Source: Sphingobium fuliginis
Lineage (GTDB): Bacteria; Pseudomonadota; Alphaproteobacteria; Sphingomonadales; Sphingomonadaceae
DNA length: 64,000 nucleotides
Assembly (NCBI RefSeq): GCF_004152845.1
Contig: NZ_SEON01000007.1
Location: 62,001 to 126,000 of the forward strand
Direction: 5' to 3'
The translations under genes were made by a program, and so were the position numbers. Under the pieces are notes generated by a model. It was given only the letters and a program-made list of their open reading frames with translations. It ran no database searches and was not told where the DNA came from. Shown piece by piece: positions 1-8,812 of this stretch (its first letter is position 1; each line of letters begins with the position of its first letter).

Positions 1-1040
1 AGCCGCGCCGCCCGGTCGGCCAGCCGCACATAGCGCGACTTGCCCTGCCCCGCCTCCTCCATCAGCCGGGCGATGTCGGCAATAACGGTGTCGGCCCCCG
101 CCGCCGTCACCTCCACCCGGATCGGCCCGTCGATATTGAGCGCGCCCGCCTGCACATCGTCGCCGGGATGCACCCGCACCGGCGCGCTTTCCCCGGTCAG
201 GAAGGCGATGTCGAGCCCGCTTTCCCCCTCCGTCACACGCCCGTCGGCGGCCAGCCTTTCGCCCGCCGCCGCCAATATCGTCATGCCGGGGCGCAGCACG
301 TCGGCCCGCGTCCACCGGCTGCTCCCGTCCGCCTCCAGCACCAGCGCGCCCGGTGCGGTCTGCTTCAGCAGCGCCGCCACGCCCGCCCGCGCCCGCCCAC
401 GCATCATGCTATCGAGCGAACGCCCCGCCAGCAGGAAGAACAGCAACATCACCGCCCCGTCGAACCAGGCATGCGCCCCACTGGTGACGGTCTCATAGAG
501 ACTCATCCCGGTCGTCAGCAGCACGCCGATGCTGATCGGCACGTCCATATTGGTCCGCCCCTGCCGCAACGCCGCCCAGGCCGAACGGAAGAAGGGCTGG
601 CCCGCATAGGCCACCGTCGGCAGGGCGATCAGGGCGGAGAGCCAGTGGAACATCTCCCGCGTCGCCCCCGCCGCCCCGGACCAGACAGACACCGACAGCA
701 GCATGATGTTCATCGCCGCGAAGCCCGCCACCACCAGCGCCCGCGTCAGCCGCCGGCTTTCGGCCGCCGCCACGTCCAGCCCCGCATCGGCCAGCGGCTC
801 CGCCTCGAACCCCAGCGCGGCGATGGCGGCGCGCAGGTCGGGCGGGGTCAGCGCCGGATCGTGCCGGATGGCGACCCGCTTCGCCCCCATATTGACCCGC
901 GCCGACAGGATGCCGGGCTGGCGCGGCAATCCCTCCTCGATCTTGGCGATGCAGCCGACGCAATGGATGCCGGGGACGGCGAACAGGCTTTCGACCGTCT
1001 CTTCCGCCACCGGATCGGGGATCAGCGCCTTCGTGGCCAT
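1..1040 (-). CDS. ccoI: CcoI/FixI copper-transporting P-type ATPase, 3' end outside window
   Basis: Heavy-metal P1B-ATPase that supplies copper to the cbb3 oxidase in the inner membrane. About 346 codons are visible from the ATG, and the frame runs open off the left edge, so the catalytic DKTG and ATP-binding parts are not seen. The N-terminus carries an HMA-type metal site (GIHCVGC, around residues 20-30), followed by membrane segments and the start of the actuator domain with a TGES motif. Its start codon shares one base with the stop of ccoH (TGATG), which indicates translational coupling at the end of the ccoNOQPGHI operon. Assignment to CcoI rather than a general copper exporter rests on the operon position. 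Confidence 0.93.
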   Translation of the reverse strand, partial: MATKALIPDPVAEETVESLFAVPGIHCVGCIAKIEEGLPRQPGILSARVNMGAKRVAIRHDPALTPPDLRAAIAALGFEAEPLADAGLDVAAAESRRLTRALVVAGFAAMNIMLLSVSVWSGAAGATREMFHWLSALIALPTVAYAGQPFFRSAWAALRQGRTNMDVPISIGVLLTTGMSLYETVTSGAHAWFDGAVMLLFFLLAGRSLDSMMRGRARAGVAALLKQTAPGALVLEADGSSRWTRADVLRPGMTILAAAGERLAADGRVTEGESGLDIAFLTGESAPVRVHPGDDVQAGALNIDGPIRVEVTAAGADTVIADIARLMEEAGQGKSRYVRLADRAAR

Positions 1041-1516
1041 CAGTCGACCTCCCTCAACAGATGCTCCTCGCGCCCGGTCAGGCGCAGGTCGAAGCGGATC
1101 TGCCACCGCCCCTCCGGCACGGCCCGGTCGCTGGCATAGACGCCCGGCGCGGTCTCGCGAAAGACCAGCGACAGGTCCGGCGTCCGCCCCAGCGGATGCT
1201 GCGCCACCGCCGTCACCTTGCCGCCCGCCACTGGCGCGCCCCTGGCGTCGGTAAGGGCCAAGCCGACATGCCGCGCCGTATCCAGCGTCACCGCGTCCCG
1301 CCATCCCAGCCGCTTCTGCGCCCGCGCCTCGGCCAGCCAGCCGTTGAATTTCTGGCTGGCGACATAGCTGTTCTCGACCACCGTACCGCCGAAGGATCGC
1401 ACCGCAACGGTCGCCATCAGCATGTTGACCGCGATCACCACGGCGAAGAACGCCGCCAATATCGCCGTCATGTGCCAGCCGGTGAAGCGGCGGATGGGGG
1501 ATGGAGCAGGGGTCAT
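1040..1516 (-). CDS. ccoH: CcoH/FixH family cbb3 oxidase assembly protein
   Basis: A 158-residue protein with one hydrophobic segment near residues 15-38 (WHMTAILAAFFAVVIAVNML) and a soluble domain expected in the periplasm. This is the FixH/CcoH layout. CcoH acts in late assembly or stabilisation of cbb3 oxidase in the inner membrane. It lies 3 bases after ccoG and overlaps ccoI by one base, the usual ccoG-H-I order. The family evolves quickly, so the call leans on size, topology and position. Confidence 0.88.
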   Translation of the reverse strand: MTPAPSPIRRFTGWHMTAILAAFFAVVIAVNMLMATVAVRSFGGTVVENSYVASQKFNGWLAEARAQKRLGWRDAVTLDTARHVGLALTDARGAPVAGGKVTAVAQHPLGRTPDLSLVFRETAPGVYASDRAVPEGRWQIRFDLRLTGREEHLLREVD

Positions 1517-1519
1517 GCT

Positions 1520-2950
1520 TCAGGGCCTTTCAAATCGGGCGGGTTCGCTGGCGCTGCCGCCTTCGCGATCGATGGCGCGCACGGTGAAGCGGAAATCCTG
1601 CCGCGCCGGGCCGCGGGACGGCAGCGTCAGGAAGATGCGCAGCTTCGCCACGCTGTCGGCGGGCACGGTCGTGCGCACCGTCGTCGCGGCGGTTTCACGC
1701 AATCCCGCATCGGTCCACATCCGGCCGCCGGGCAGGCCGGTGAGGCCCACCTCCATCGGCCGGGGCCGCGCCTGCATATTGCGCAGCTTGACCGTATAGG
1801 CGTTGCGGATCGCGCCGTCAGACAGGCGCACGAAGATTGGGTTGCGGTCCTGCTGCGCGCTGATCTCCAGCCGCTCGCGCGCGCCCAGCGCGAACAGCAT
1901 GGCCGCGCCGATCCCCGCCCAGACCGCGAAATAGGCGATGGTGCGGGGCCGCAACAGCGTCTTCAGCACCGGTCGCGGCGCCGCGCCCTTCTGCTCCGCC
2001 TCCGCATCGTCCTGCGTGCAATAGTCGATCAGCCCGCGCGGCCGCCCGACCTGCGCCATCACCTTGTCGCAGGCGTCGATGCAGAGCGCGCAGGTAATGC
2101 AGCCGATCTGCGGCCCTTCGCGAATGTCGATGCCGGTCGGGCAGACCGCGACACACTGGTTGCAATCCACGCAGTCGCCAAACGCGCCCGGATGCGCCTG
2201 AGCCTTCTTCAGACTCCCGCGCGTCTCCCCGCGCCAATGCTTGTAGGTGACGATCAGCGACTTCTCGTCCAGCATCGCGGTCTGGATGCGCGGCCAGGGA
2301 CACATGTAGATGCACACCTGCTCCCGCATGAACCCGCCCAGCACGAAGGTCGTCGCGGTCAGCACGAAAGTCGTCGCATAGGCTTGCCACGCGGCGGTCC
2401 CGCTCCAGAACTCCCGTTGCAGCGTCGGGGCGTCCGCGAAATAGAATATCCACGCGCCTCCGGTGACGAAGGCGATCCCCAGCCAGACCGACCATTTGAA
2501 AAGCCGCCGGGCAATCTTCGCCGCCCCCCATGGCGCCTTGGCGAGCCGCAACTGCGCATTGCGGTCGCCGTCCACGAAGCGTTCGACATGCTGGTAGAGG
2601 TCGGTCCACACCGTCTGCGGACAAGCATAGCCGCACCAGGCCCGCCCCACCGCCGACGTGACGAGGAACAGCCCGATCCCCGCCATGATCAGCAGGCCCG
2701 CGACATAATAAAATTCCTGCGGCCAAATCTCGATGGAGAACATGTAGAAGCGCCGATGGGCCAGATCGACCAGCACCGCCTGATCGGGCGCATAAGGCCC
2801 CCGGTCCCAGCGCAGCCAGGGCGTGCCCCAGTAGATGGTCAGCGTCACCGCCATGATCGCCCATTTCAGGCGGCGGTAGAAGCCGTCCACCGCCTTGGGA
2901 TAGACGCCCTTGCGCTTCTCATAGAGCGAGGCGGAGCCGGACATGAACAT
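1520..2950 (-). CDS. ccoG: CcoG/FixG cytochrome c oxidase accessory protein (2x[4Fe-4S])
   Basis: A 476-residue membrane protein with several hydrophobic segments in the N-terminal half, a bacterial-ferredoxin-like pair of cysteine clusters (CVDCNQCVAVCP and CITCALCIDACD) and a C-terminal Ig-like domain typical of FixG_C. CcoG is the cupric reductase linked to copper delivery for the CuB site of cbb3 oxidase. It follows ccoP by 3 bases and precedes ccoH by 3, so it is part of the same transcript. Length and cluster spacing fit the family. Confidence 0.95.
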   Translation of the reverse strand: MFMSGSASLYEKRKGVYPKAVDGFYRRLKWAIMAVTLTIYWGTPWLRWDRGPYAPDQAVLVDLAHRRFYMFSIEIWPQEFYYVAGLLIMAGIGLFLVTSAVGRAWCGYACPQTVWTDLYQHVERFVDGDRNAQLRLAKAPWGAAKIARRLFKWSVWLGIAFVTGGAWIFYFADAPTLQREFWSGTAAWQAYATTFVLTATTFVLGGFMREQVCIYMCPWPRIQTAMLDEKSLIVTYKHWRGETRGSLKKAQAHPGAFGDCVDCNQCVAVCPTGIDIREGPQIGCITCALCIDACDKVMAQVGRPRGLIDYCTQDDAEAEQKGAAPRPVLKTLLRPRTIAYFAVWAGIGAAMLFALGARERLEISAQQDRNPIFVRLSDGAIRNAYTVKLRNMQARPRPMEVGLTGLPGGRMWTDAGLRETAATTVRTTVPADSVAKLRIFLTLPSRGPARQDFRFTVRAIDREGGSASEPARFERP

Positions 2951-2953
2951 GGC

Positions 2954-3859
2954 TTATCGACCTGCCCCCGCACCAGCGGGAGGGGCCGCCTCACCCCCGC
3001 CCAGGCTGTGCACATAGGCCGCCAGCATCCGGATGGTCGCCTTGTCCAGCTTGTCGTCCCAGCGCGGCATCACGCCATGGCGGCTGTTCCAGACGGTCTC
3101 GTGGATGGTCCCCGCATCGCCCCCGTAAAGCCAGATCGCATCGGTCAGATTGGGCGCGCCCAATTCCCGGTTGCCCTTGCCCGCCGGGCCATGGCAGACC
3201 GCGCAATTATCGGCAAAGACCTTGTCCCCGCGCCGCGAAGCCGCGCTTGGCCTGTCCTGCCCGCTGATCGCCCGGACATGCGCCACCACATCGTCCACCT
3301 GCGCCGCCGTCAGCAACTGGTCCTTGCCGAAGGCCGGCATCAGCGACTGCCGCGTGGCGTCGTGATCGGGATTGCGGACGCCAGCGGTGATCGTCTTCTC
3401 GATCGTTGCCAGATCGCCGCCCCACAGCCAGTCGTCGTCATTGAGGTTGGGATAACCCCTGGACCCCGCCGCGCCCGACCCATGGCACTGGACGCAATGC
3501 ACCCGGAAAGCCGCGCGCCCGCCCTCGACCGCCTGCTGCATCAGTTCCGGCCGCCCCGGCAGCGCCGTGACCGGCGTCTCCGCAATCGCCCGGCGGATCG
3601 GCGCAATCTGCCTTTCCCGCGCCGCCAATTCCTTGTCCAGCGCCCCCCGGCTAGACCAGCCCAGCATGCCGCCGGTCGCCCGGTCGATCATCGGGATAGC
3701 CGGATAGGCGATCATATAACCGATGGCGAACAGGATCGTCGCATAGAAGGTCCACAGCCACCAGCGCGGCAGCGGCGTATCCAGTTCCTGGATGCCGTCC
3801 CATTCATGATGCTTGATCTCCGTCCCGGTCGCGGGATCGATGCGCTTGTCGTCAGCCAT
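2954..3859 (-). CDS. ccoP: cbb3 cytochrome c oxidase subunit III, dihaem
   Basis: A 301-residue inner-membrane subunit. The N-terminus (HHEWDGIQELDTPLPRWW) is the FixP_N signature and is followed by one membrane helix. Two c-type haem sites follow, HCVQCH and NCAVCH. It passes electrons from soluble cytochrome c to the CcoO/CcoN core. I place the start at the internal ATG (MADDKR) because the longer open frame only reads through ccoQ in another frame. The start overlaps the ccoQ end by 8 bases. Confidence 0.96.
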   Translation of the reverse strand: MADDKRIDPATGTEIKHHEWDGIQELDTPLPRWWLWTFYATILFAIGYMIAYPAIPMIDRATGGMLGWSSRGALDKELAARERQIAPIRRAIAETPVTALPGRPELMQQAVEGGRAAFRVHCVQCHGSGAAGSRGYPNLNDDDWLWGGDLATIEKTITAGVRNPDHDATRQSLMPAFGKDQLLTAAQVDDVVAHVRAISGQDRPSAASRRGDKVFADNCAVCHGPAGKGNRELGAPNLTDAIWLYGGDAGTIHETVWNSRHGVMPRWDDKLDKATIRMLAAYVHSLGGGEAAPPAGAGAGR

Positions 3860-4019
3860 GCCCGGCCTCCGTCTGATCGTCGAAAATGGCGAGCGCGGCC
3901 TCCGCGATGCGCTGCCGCCCATGGGGCAGGAAATGCCAGCCGATGAGGGCCACATAGAGCACCCCCATGAACACCAGCCCCCAGCTATCGGCAAAATGCC
4001 GCAAGGCGTCGTAGCTCAT
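3852..4019 (-). CDS. ccoQ: CcoQ small subunit of cbb3 oxidase
   Basis: A 55-residue gene read directly from the minus strand (begins [14 protein letters not shown], ends TEAGHG). It has one membrane helix ([18 protein letters not shown]) followed by a short polar tail, which is the CcoQ/FixQ layout. Its ATG overlaps the ccoO stop in ATGA form and its end overlaps the ccoP start by 8 bases. CcoQ stabilises the cbb3 complex and the CcoP-core interaction. Such small genes are easily missed, but position, topology and length all agree. Confidence 0.92.
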   Translation of the reverse strand: MSYDALRHFADSWGLVFMGVLYVALIGWHFLPHGRQRIAEAALAIFDDQTEAGHG

Positions 4020-4762
4020 CTGTCGACCTCCTGCGGTTTCGCGCTCTCCACGTCGACCAGCGTGCCCAGCATCTGGAGATAGGCGACCAGCGCGTCCATC
4101 TCCGTCAGCTTGGCCGGATCGCCGTCGAAATCGCGCGCCTGCGCCTTGGGATAGCGTTTCAGAAGGTCGCTGCTGTCCGCATCCGGATCGGCCTGCGCCT
4201 TCAGGTCGTCATTCGCCCTGTCGATGTCGTCCTTCGTATAGGGAACGCCGACATCATTGAGCGCCGTCAGGTCCTTGCGCATGTCGGGCAGCTTCAATTC
4301 CCGCTCCGCCAGGAAGGCATAGCCAGGCATGATCGATTCCGGCACCACGGCGCGGGGGTCCTTCAGATGCTGGACATGCCACTCGTCCGAATAGCGGCCG
4401 CCCACCCGCGCCAGATCCGGCCCGGTGCGCTTCGATCCCCACTGGAAGGGATGATCGTACATGCTCTCTGCCGCCAGGCTGTAATGGCCGTAGCGTTCCG
4501 TCTCGTCCCGGAAGGGACGGATCATCTGGCTATGACAATTATAGCAGCCCTCGCGGATGTAGATGTTCCGCCCCGCCAGCTCCAGCGGCGTATAGGGCCG
4601 CACGCCCTCCACTTTCTCGATCGTATTGTCGATCCAGAAGAGCGGCGCGATCTCTACAATGCCGCCGATGGCGACTGTAATCAGGGCAGCGATGCCCAGC
4701 AGCGAAACATTCCGCTCCAGCCTGCCATGGTCGAAGAATTTACCCTTGGATGGTGCAGTCAT
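4016..4762 (-). CDS. ccoO: cbb3 cytochrome c oxidase subunit II, monohaem
   Basis: A 248-residue subunit with an N-terminal membrane anchor and one c-haem site, CYNCHSQ, near residue 70. It also has the family signatures [10 protein letters not shown] and [15 protein letters not shown]. It relays electrons from CcoP to the binuclear centre of CcoN. I choose the ATG at 4762 (MTAPSK) because GAGGAA stands 7 bases upstream; the longer TTG start has no such site. A 93-base gap with an inverted repeat separates it from ccoN, the only real gap in the operon. Confidence 0.96.
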   Translation of the reverse strand: MTAPSKGKFFDHGRLERNVSLLGIAALITVAIGGIVEIAPLFWIDNTIEKVEGVRPYTPLELAGRNIYIREGCYNCHSQMIRPFRDETERYGHYSLAAESMYDHPFQWGSKRTGPDLARVGGRYSDEWHVQHLKDPRAVVPESIMPGYAFLAERELKLPDMRKDLTALNDVGVPYTKDDIDRANDDLKAQADPDADSSDLLKRYPKAQARDFDGDPAKLTEMDALVAYLQMLGTLVDVESAKPQEVDR

Positions 4763-4784
4763 TATCCGGTTCCTCAAAGGAAAA

Positions 4785-4848
4785 CCTCCGTTCGCCCTGA
4801 GCCTGTCGAAGGGCTTTTCTTCTTCTTGAAGGCCCAGCCCGAACGGAG
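4785..4848. repeat. Intercistronic hairpin containing a dispersed repeat motif
   Basis: Between ccoN and ccoO, CTCCGTTCG (4786-4794) pairs perfectly with CGAACGGAG (4840-4848). The left arm runs into CCCTGAGCCTGTCGAAGGGC, a short repeat that I recognise as common in intergenic DNA of sphingomonads and other GC-rich bacteria. In mRNA it could act as a processing or stability element between the first two genes. There is no T-run, so termination is unlikely. Confidence 0.6.
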
Positions 4849-4855
4849 AGGGGTT

Positions 4856-6514
4856 TCAGGTCGCCGCGGGCACCAATGGCCGGTCGGCCTCCACATCATA
4901 GGCCGCATCGTTCATCGGCTTTTCCACACGCAACGGGCTGCCCGCGATGGTCTTGCCGATGTTCCAGGCCATGACGATCGCGCCGCTCAGGTACAGAAGA
5001 CCTCCCGCCGCCCGGATCAGGTACAAGGGGAACATGGCGCTCACCACTTCGGAGAAGGCGTAGACCAGATAACCGTCGCTGCCATATTCGCGCCACATCA
5101 ACCCCTGCATGATGCCCGCGACCCACATCGACGCCGCGTAGAGGACGATACCGACGGTCGCCAGCCAGAAGTGCCAGTTCACCAGCCGAAGACTGTACAG
5201 CCGCTCCCGCTTCCATAGTCGTGGCGTCAGATAATAGAGGCAGGCGAAAGTGATCAGCCCATTCCACCCCAGCGCACCACTATGCACATGGCCGATGGTC
5301 CAGTCGGTATAGTGGGATAGACTGTTGACCGCCTTCACCGACATCATCGGACCTTCGAAGGTCGACATGCCGTAAAAGGCCAGCGCCATCACCATCATGC
5401 GGATGATCGGATCGGTGCGGATGCGGTCCCATGCCCCGTTCAGCGTCATCAGCCCGTTGATCATCCCGCCCCAGCTCGGCATCCACAACATGACCGAAAA
5501 GACCATGCCCAAAGTCTGCGCCCAGTCGGGCAGCGCGGTATAATGAAGATGGTGCGGACCCGCCCAGATATAGAGGAAGATCAGCGACCAGAAGTGAATG
5601 ATGGAAAGCCTGTAACTATAGACCGGCCGCTCCGCCTGCTTGGGTACGAAATAATACATCATGGCCAGGAAACCGGCGGTCAGGAAGAAACCGACCGCAT
5701 TATGCCCGTACCACCATTGCGTCAGCGCATCCTGCACGCCCGCGAAGGCGCTGTAGCTCTTGGACCCGAGCCAGCTCACCGGCATGGAAAGATTGTTGAC
5801 GATATGCAGCATCGCGATCGTCAGGATGAAGCTCAGGTAAAACCAGTTCGCCACATAGATATGCGGCTCGCTGCGGCGCAGGATGGTGCCGCCGAACACG
5901 ACCAGATAGGCGACCCAGACGATGGTCAGCCACAGGTCGACATACCATTCCGGCTCGGCATATTCCTTGCCCTCGGTAATGCCCAGCAGATAGCCGGTCG
6001 CCGCCAGCACGATGAAAAGCTGATAGCCCCAGAAGACGAACCGGGCGAGCGCCGGAAAGGCCAGCCGCGCCCGGCATGTCCGCTGCACCACGTAGAAGCT
6101 GGTGGCGATCAGCGCATTGCCCCCGAAGGCGAAGATGACGGCGGAGGTATGCAGCGGCCGCAGCCGCCCGAAACTGGTATATTCGATCCCCAGGTTGAGC
6201 GCCGGAAAGGCCAGTTGAAGCGCGATGTACAACCCCGCGAGAAAGCCCGCCAGCCCCCAGAAGACGGTCGCGATCACGCCCCAGCGGATCGGGTCGTCGT
6301 CATATTTCCCCTGGGATGCGGGCATCTTCAGCAGCCCGCGGGTGATCGCCTCATAATCGGCGTGCCGCATCGTCAGCACGGCGACGGCCAGCGCGGCCGC
6401 GCACACGATCCCCATATGCACGGCAAAGCCGAAGTCCGCCGCCGCCAGCGCCGCCAGAAAGGCCAGCGTCGCGAGCGCGAACCAGCCGCCCGTCTTCCAA
6501 ACCAGTTGCTCCAT
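4856..6514 (-). CDS. ccoN: cbb3 cytochrome c oxidase catalytic subunit I
   Basis: A 552-residue haem-copper oxidase subunit with about 14 predicted membrane helices. Histidine motifs of the C-type family are visible: [17 protein letters not shown] early in the chain, [11 protein letters not shown] and [15 protein letters not shown] around the binuclear centre, and [16 protein letters not shown] for the two haem b ligands. It reduces O2 to water at very low oxygen while pumping protons. First gene of the ccoNOQPGHI operon. A perfect FNR box lies 58 bp upstream of the ATG, so expression should rise under oxygen limitation. An N-terminal extension of about 70 residues with two hydrophobic stretches is present before the core. 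Confidence 0.97.
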   Translation of the reverse strand: MEQLVWKTGGWFALATLAFLAALAAADFGFAVHMGIVCAAALAVAVLTMRHADYEAITRGLLKMPASQGKYDDDPIRWGVIATVFWGLAGFLAGLYIALQLAFPALNLGIEYTSFGRLRPLHTSAVIFAFGGNALIATSFYVVQRTCRARLAFPALARFVFWGYQLFIVLAATGYLLGITEGKEYAEPEWYVDLWLTIVWVAYLVVFGGTILRRSEPHIYVANWFYLSFILTIAMLHIVNNLSMPVSWLGSKSYSAFAGVQDALTQWWYGHNAVGFFLTAGFLAMMYYFVPKQAERPVYSYRLSIIHFWSLIFLYIWAGPHHLHYTALPDWAQTLGMVFSVMLWMPSWGGMINGLMTLNGAWDRIRTDPIIRMMVMALAFYGMSTFEGPMMSVKAVNSLSHYTDWTIGHVHSGALGWNGLITFACLYYLTPRLWKRERLYSLRLVNWHFWLATVGIVLYAASMWVAGIMQGLMWREYGSDGYLVYAFSEVVSAMFPLYLIRAAGGLLYLSGAIVMAWNIGKTIAGSPLRVEKPMNDAAYDVEADRPLVPAAT

Positions 6515-6571
6515 AGGATTTCCCCGTCAAAGGCTTTGCGGCGTCCTTCGTCCGGGAGCCGCCCTTATGCA

Positions 6572-6585
6572 TTGACCTCTGTCAA
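6572..6585. promoter_or_regulatory. FNR/FixK box upstream of ccoN
   Basis: TTGACctctGTCAA is a perfect palindrome of the FNR/FixK class (TTGAY-N4-RTCAA), ending 58 bp before the ccoN start. The adjacent FNR-type regulator has the E-xx-S-R recognition helix expected to bind this sequence. Oxygen-dependent activation of cco operons by FNR-like proteins is established in alphaproteobacteria. Confidence 0.88.
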
Positions 6586-6622
6586 AGCCCGCACCGCAGG
6601 TATGTAGGGGAATGTCCGTATC

Positions 6623-6788
6623 GGGTGGATTGCGGCAATTCCCCCTCCCGCAGGCGGGAGGGGGCTAGGGGGTGGGCTGGCGCGACATCAGCGTGAATTT
6701 TCAACGGCTAAGCTGGAAGCTCGCTACGCTCGCACCCACCCCTAACACCTCCCGTTTACGGGAGGGGAAGGTCCTGAATTGGCCAAAA
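6623..6788. repeat. 166-bp REPIN/MITE-like repeat, copy 1
   Basis: This copy matches 7630-7795 with only a handful of mismatches and no length change. Each end folds on itself: an 11-bp perfect hairpin at 6641-6664 and a CCTCCCG/CGGGAGG hairpin at 6748-6765. The two ends are also imperfect inverted copies of each other (left CTAGGGGGTGGGC, right CCCACCCCTAAC). That is the layout of two REP units in opposite orientation. The central core has no coding sense in any frame. The copy sits just downstream of the fnr stop, between fnr and ccoN. Confidence 0.85.
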
Positions 6789-6797
6789 ACAGCCCCC

Positions 6798-7577
6798 TCA
6801 CTCCCCCTCGGCCATCCCCTCCAGCCGCCCGGCATCCACGATCCGCACCCCGCGCCGCCCGGCGAGCGCGATCACGCCCATCCGCTTCAGATCGCCGATC
6901 TGCCGCGACACCGTCTCTATGGTCAGCCCCAGCACGTCCGCGATCTGCTGCCGCGACAGGGGCAGTTCGATCACCCCGGCCCGGTCCGCCCGCAACCGCC
7001 GGTGCATGTCGAGCAGCAGGGTCGCCACCTTCTCCCGCGCATTCTTCCGCCCCAGCAGCAGCATCCACGCCCGCGTCCGATCCAGATCGTCCAGCGTCCG
7101 CTGCAACAGCCGGTGCTCCAACGCCGGATGTTCCCGCGCAAAGCCGTCGAACGTCCCCCGCGGATAAAGGCACAGCCGCGCATCGGTCAGCGCCGTGACA
7201 CTGTGCGGCGTCCGCGCGCCGAAGGGGCGGCCGATGAAATCCGATGCATAGACGACGCCGACGATCTGCTCGCGCCCGTCGCCGGTGGAGGTGGACAGCT
7301 TCAGCGTCCCCTCGATCACATTGGCGACCAGCGTCGAACTGTCGCCTTCCCACATCACGGTCTGCCCGGCCTGCAGCGACACCCGCCGCCCGATCCGGTT
7401 CAGTGCCACGCGCTGCTTTTCGTCGAGATCGGCGCAGATCGCCTGATCGCGCACCTCGCACCGGTCGCAATATTGCCCACCGCAGCCCTTGGCCGGCGGC
7501 GTCGCCGCCATGACGAAGGCCCCATCGTCCTGCGCCTTTTGCGCCAGATCAAATCGCATATCCATGCGCCGACCCAT
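6798..7577 (-). CDS. FNR/FixK-family oxygen-responsive regulator with full [4Fe-4S] cysteine set
   Basis: Crp/Fnr-superfamily activator of 259 residues. The N-terminus has Cys32, Cys37, Cys40 and Cys48 (CxxC-x7-C spacing, as in FnrL-type proteins), and a central cysteine in TDARLCLYPR (136) matches the fourth cluster ligand of E. coli FNR. A cyclic-nucleotide-like beta-roll is followed by a dimer helix and a helix-turn-helix near 206-236. Its recognition helix ETVSR keeps the E-xx-SR residues that read TTGAT half sites. It should sense oxygen directly and activate ccoN, and probably ompW and hemN. The start is uncertain: ATGs exist at 7577, 7565 and 7559, and none has a strong ribosome site. 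The gene is bracketed by the two 166-bp repeats. Confidence 0.93.
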   Translation of the reverse strand: MGRRMDMRFDLAQKAQDDGAFVMAATPPAKGCGGQYCDRCEVRDQAICADLDEKQRVALNRIGRRVSLQAGQTVMWEGDSSTLVANVIEGTLKLSTSTGDGREQIVGVVYASDFIGRPFGARTPHSVTALTDARLCLYPRGTFDGFAREHPALEHRLLQRTLDDLDRTRAWMLLLGRKNAREKVATLLLDMHRRLRADRAGVIELPLSRQQIADVLGLTIETVSRQIGDLKRMGVIALAGRRGVRIVDAGRLEGMAEGE

Positions 7578-7629
7578 GCCGCCACCGCACGCCGCAACCT
7601 ATCCGTAATTGTCCCTAAGAGGCGAAAGT

Positions 7630-7795
7630 GGGTGGATTGCGGACATTCGCCCTCCCGCAGGCGGGAGGGGGCTAGGGGGTGGGCTGGCGCGACATCAGCG
7701 TGAATTTTCAACGGCTAAGCTGGAAGCTCGCTACGCTCGCGCCCACCCCTAACCCCTCCCGTTTACGGGAGGGGAAGGTCCTGAATCGGCCAAAA
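7630..7795. repeat. 166-bp REPIN/MITE-like repeat, copy 2
   Basis: Second copy of the element at 6623-6788, in the same orientation and exactly 1007 bp away, lying between the ompW stop and the fnr start. It keeps both terminal hairpins. The near identity of two flanking copies suggests a recent duplication or insertion. Direct orientation means recombination between them would delete fnr. Confidence 0.85.
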
Positions 7796-7812
7796 GCCGC
7801 CACCCCTTCCCA

Positions 7813-8475
7813 TCAGAACCTCATTCCCACACCCACGCCGAAGACAAAGGGATCAAGCTCCAGCTTCACCTTCTGCACCCCGGCAGCAGCAGTCGACAGC
7901 CGCGCCGTCGTATCGATGTCGATATATTTGAGGTCCAGATTCAGGAACACCCGCTCGTTAAGGTCGATGTCGACGCCGACCTGCCCCGCCCAGCCGAAGC
8001 TGTCGGACATATGCACCTTGGTCGCGCCCACAGCGCCCTCCAGCGCGTTCGACGCCTTCTCATTATAAAAGAGCGTATAATTCACCCCCGCCCCGACATA
8101 GGGCCGGATCTTTCCTTCGGGCAGGAAATGATATTGCGCGGTCAGCGTCGGCGGCAGCACCCAGGTCGACGCAAGCCTGCCGATGCCCCCGGTCGTGCCG
8201 GTCCGCCCGCTCGCGCTATGCTTGGTGGTCGCGGCGATCAGCTCGAAACCGATATGGTCGGTCGCCATATAGGTGACGTCCACTTCCGGCATCACGCTGT
8301 TGTCGACCTTCACTTTCTCGCCCGGAAAGGCGGGCAACACGCTCCCGCTCTTCTCGTTGGGCGCGACCATGATGCCGCGCAGCCGCACCAGCACATCGCC
8401 CTGCGCCGCCTGCGCCGGCGCGGCCAGAACGGCGCAGCCGGCAGCCGCCCCCAGCAGGATCGTCTTGAGGGTCAT
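7813..8475 (-). CDS. ompW: OmpW-family outer-membrane beta-barrel protein
   Basis: A 220-residue protein with a clear signal peptide (MTLKTILLGAAAGCAVLAAPAQA). It has OmpW features: GDVLVRLRGIMVAP near the mature N-terminus, PPTLTAQYHF, IRPYVGAGVNYTLFY, and a C-terminal strand ending DPFVFGVGVGMRF with the terminal phenylalanine needed for barrel assembly. It forms a small 8-stranded barrel with a hydrophobic channel. The ATG at 8475 has GGAG 9 bases upstream; an in-frame ATG at 8490 is the alternative. Imperfect FNR boxes lie upstream, which fits the known anaerobic induction of ompW in other bacteria. Confidence 0.92.
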   Translation of the reverse strand: MTLKTILLGAAAGCAVLAAPAQAAQGDVLVRLRGIMVAPNEKSGSVLPAFPGEKVKVDNSVMPEVDVTYMATDHIGFELIAATTKHSASGRTGTTGGIGRLASTWVLPPTLTAQYHFLPEGKIRPYVGAGVNYTLFYNEKASNALEGAVGATKVHMSDSFGWAGQVGVDIDLNERVFLNLDLKYIDIDTTARLSTAAAGVQKVKLELDPFVFGVGVGMRF

Positions 8476-8560
8476 GTCCTTGATCTCCATCCCTGTTTGT
8501 CGGTGCCGCCCTTCTGCCGCGCCCGAACGGACCCGGCATTGATCCTGCGCAACCGGCAAT

Positions 8561-8574
8561 TTGACCTGCCTCAA
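8561..8574. promoter_or_regulatory. Candidate FNR box upstream of ompW
   Basis: TTGACctgcCTCAA keeps the first half site and N4 spacing of an FNR box with one mismatch in the second half. A weaker TTGATcctgCGCAA lies at 8539-8552. Both sit 64-99 bp upstream of the ompW ATG, a normal activator position. Confidence 0.5.
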
Positions 8575-8584
8575 TGCCTCGGTC

Positions 8585-8736
8585 GCTCGCGTCCCTTCTT
8601 ATGCCGACGGCGCAGTGATGGCCCGGACGACGGTGCTGTCGATCATGTCGGCCGATCTCTCTCGGCCCGCCATTTCGGCCAAGGGTTTCAGGCATGGCGT
8701 CGAACGCCAGACATGCATCCGGTGACAACGCATTTG
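8585..8736 (-). pseudogene. Decayed IS5-like transposase fragment
   Basis: Reading the minus strand, residues LAEMAGRERSADMIDSTVVR, characteristic of IS5-group DDE transposases around the second catalytic aspartate (IDSTVVRA), are followed after a one-base frameshift by HHCAVGIRRD, the usual continuation. Only about 50 residues survive. It lies between ompW and the SDR gene, at one edge of the trehalose/acyl locus. The fragment has no inverted terminal repeats that I could recognise. Confidence 0.65.
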
Positions 8737-8812
8737 CAGTGGGCCGACAGCAGCCATGCCTCCCGTCACCGAACAGATTCCGGTCTCCGGATCAGGCAAA
8801 TGCGAGGCATTT

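Noticed and set aside
1061-3946. Very long plus-strand open frame (961 codons) opposite the cco genes
   Set aside because: It lies antisense to ccoH, ccoG and ccoP, which have clear motifs. The Arg/His/Pro/Gln-rich translation is typical of a GC-rich shadow frame.
8476-8812. Intact insertion sequence upstream of the SDR gene
   Set aside because: Only a frameshifted fragment of about 50 residues with no visible terminal repeats remains, so it is listed as a remnant and not as a mobile element.
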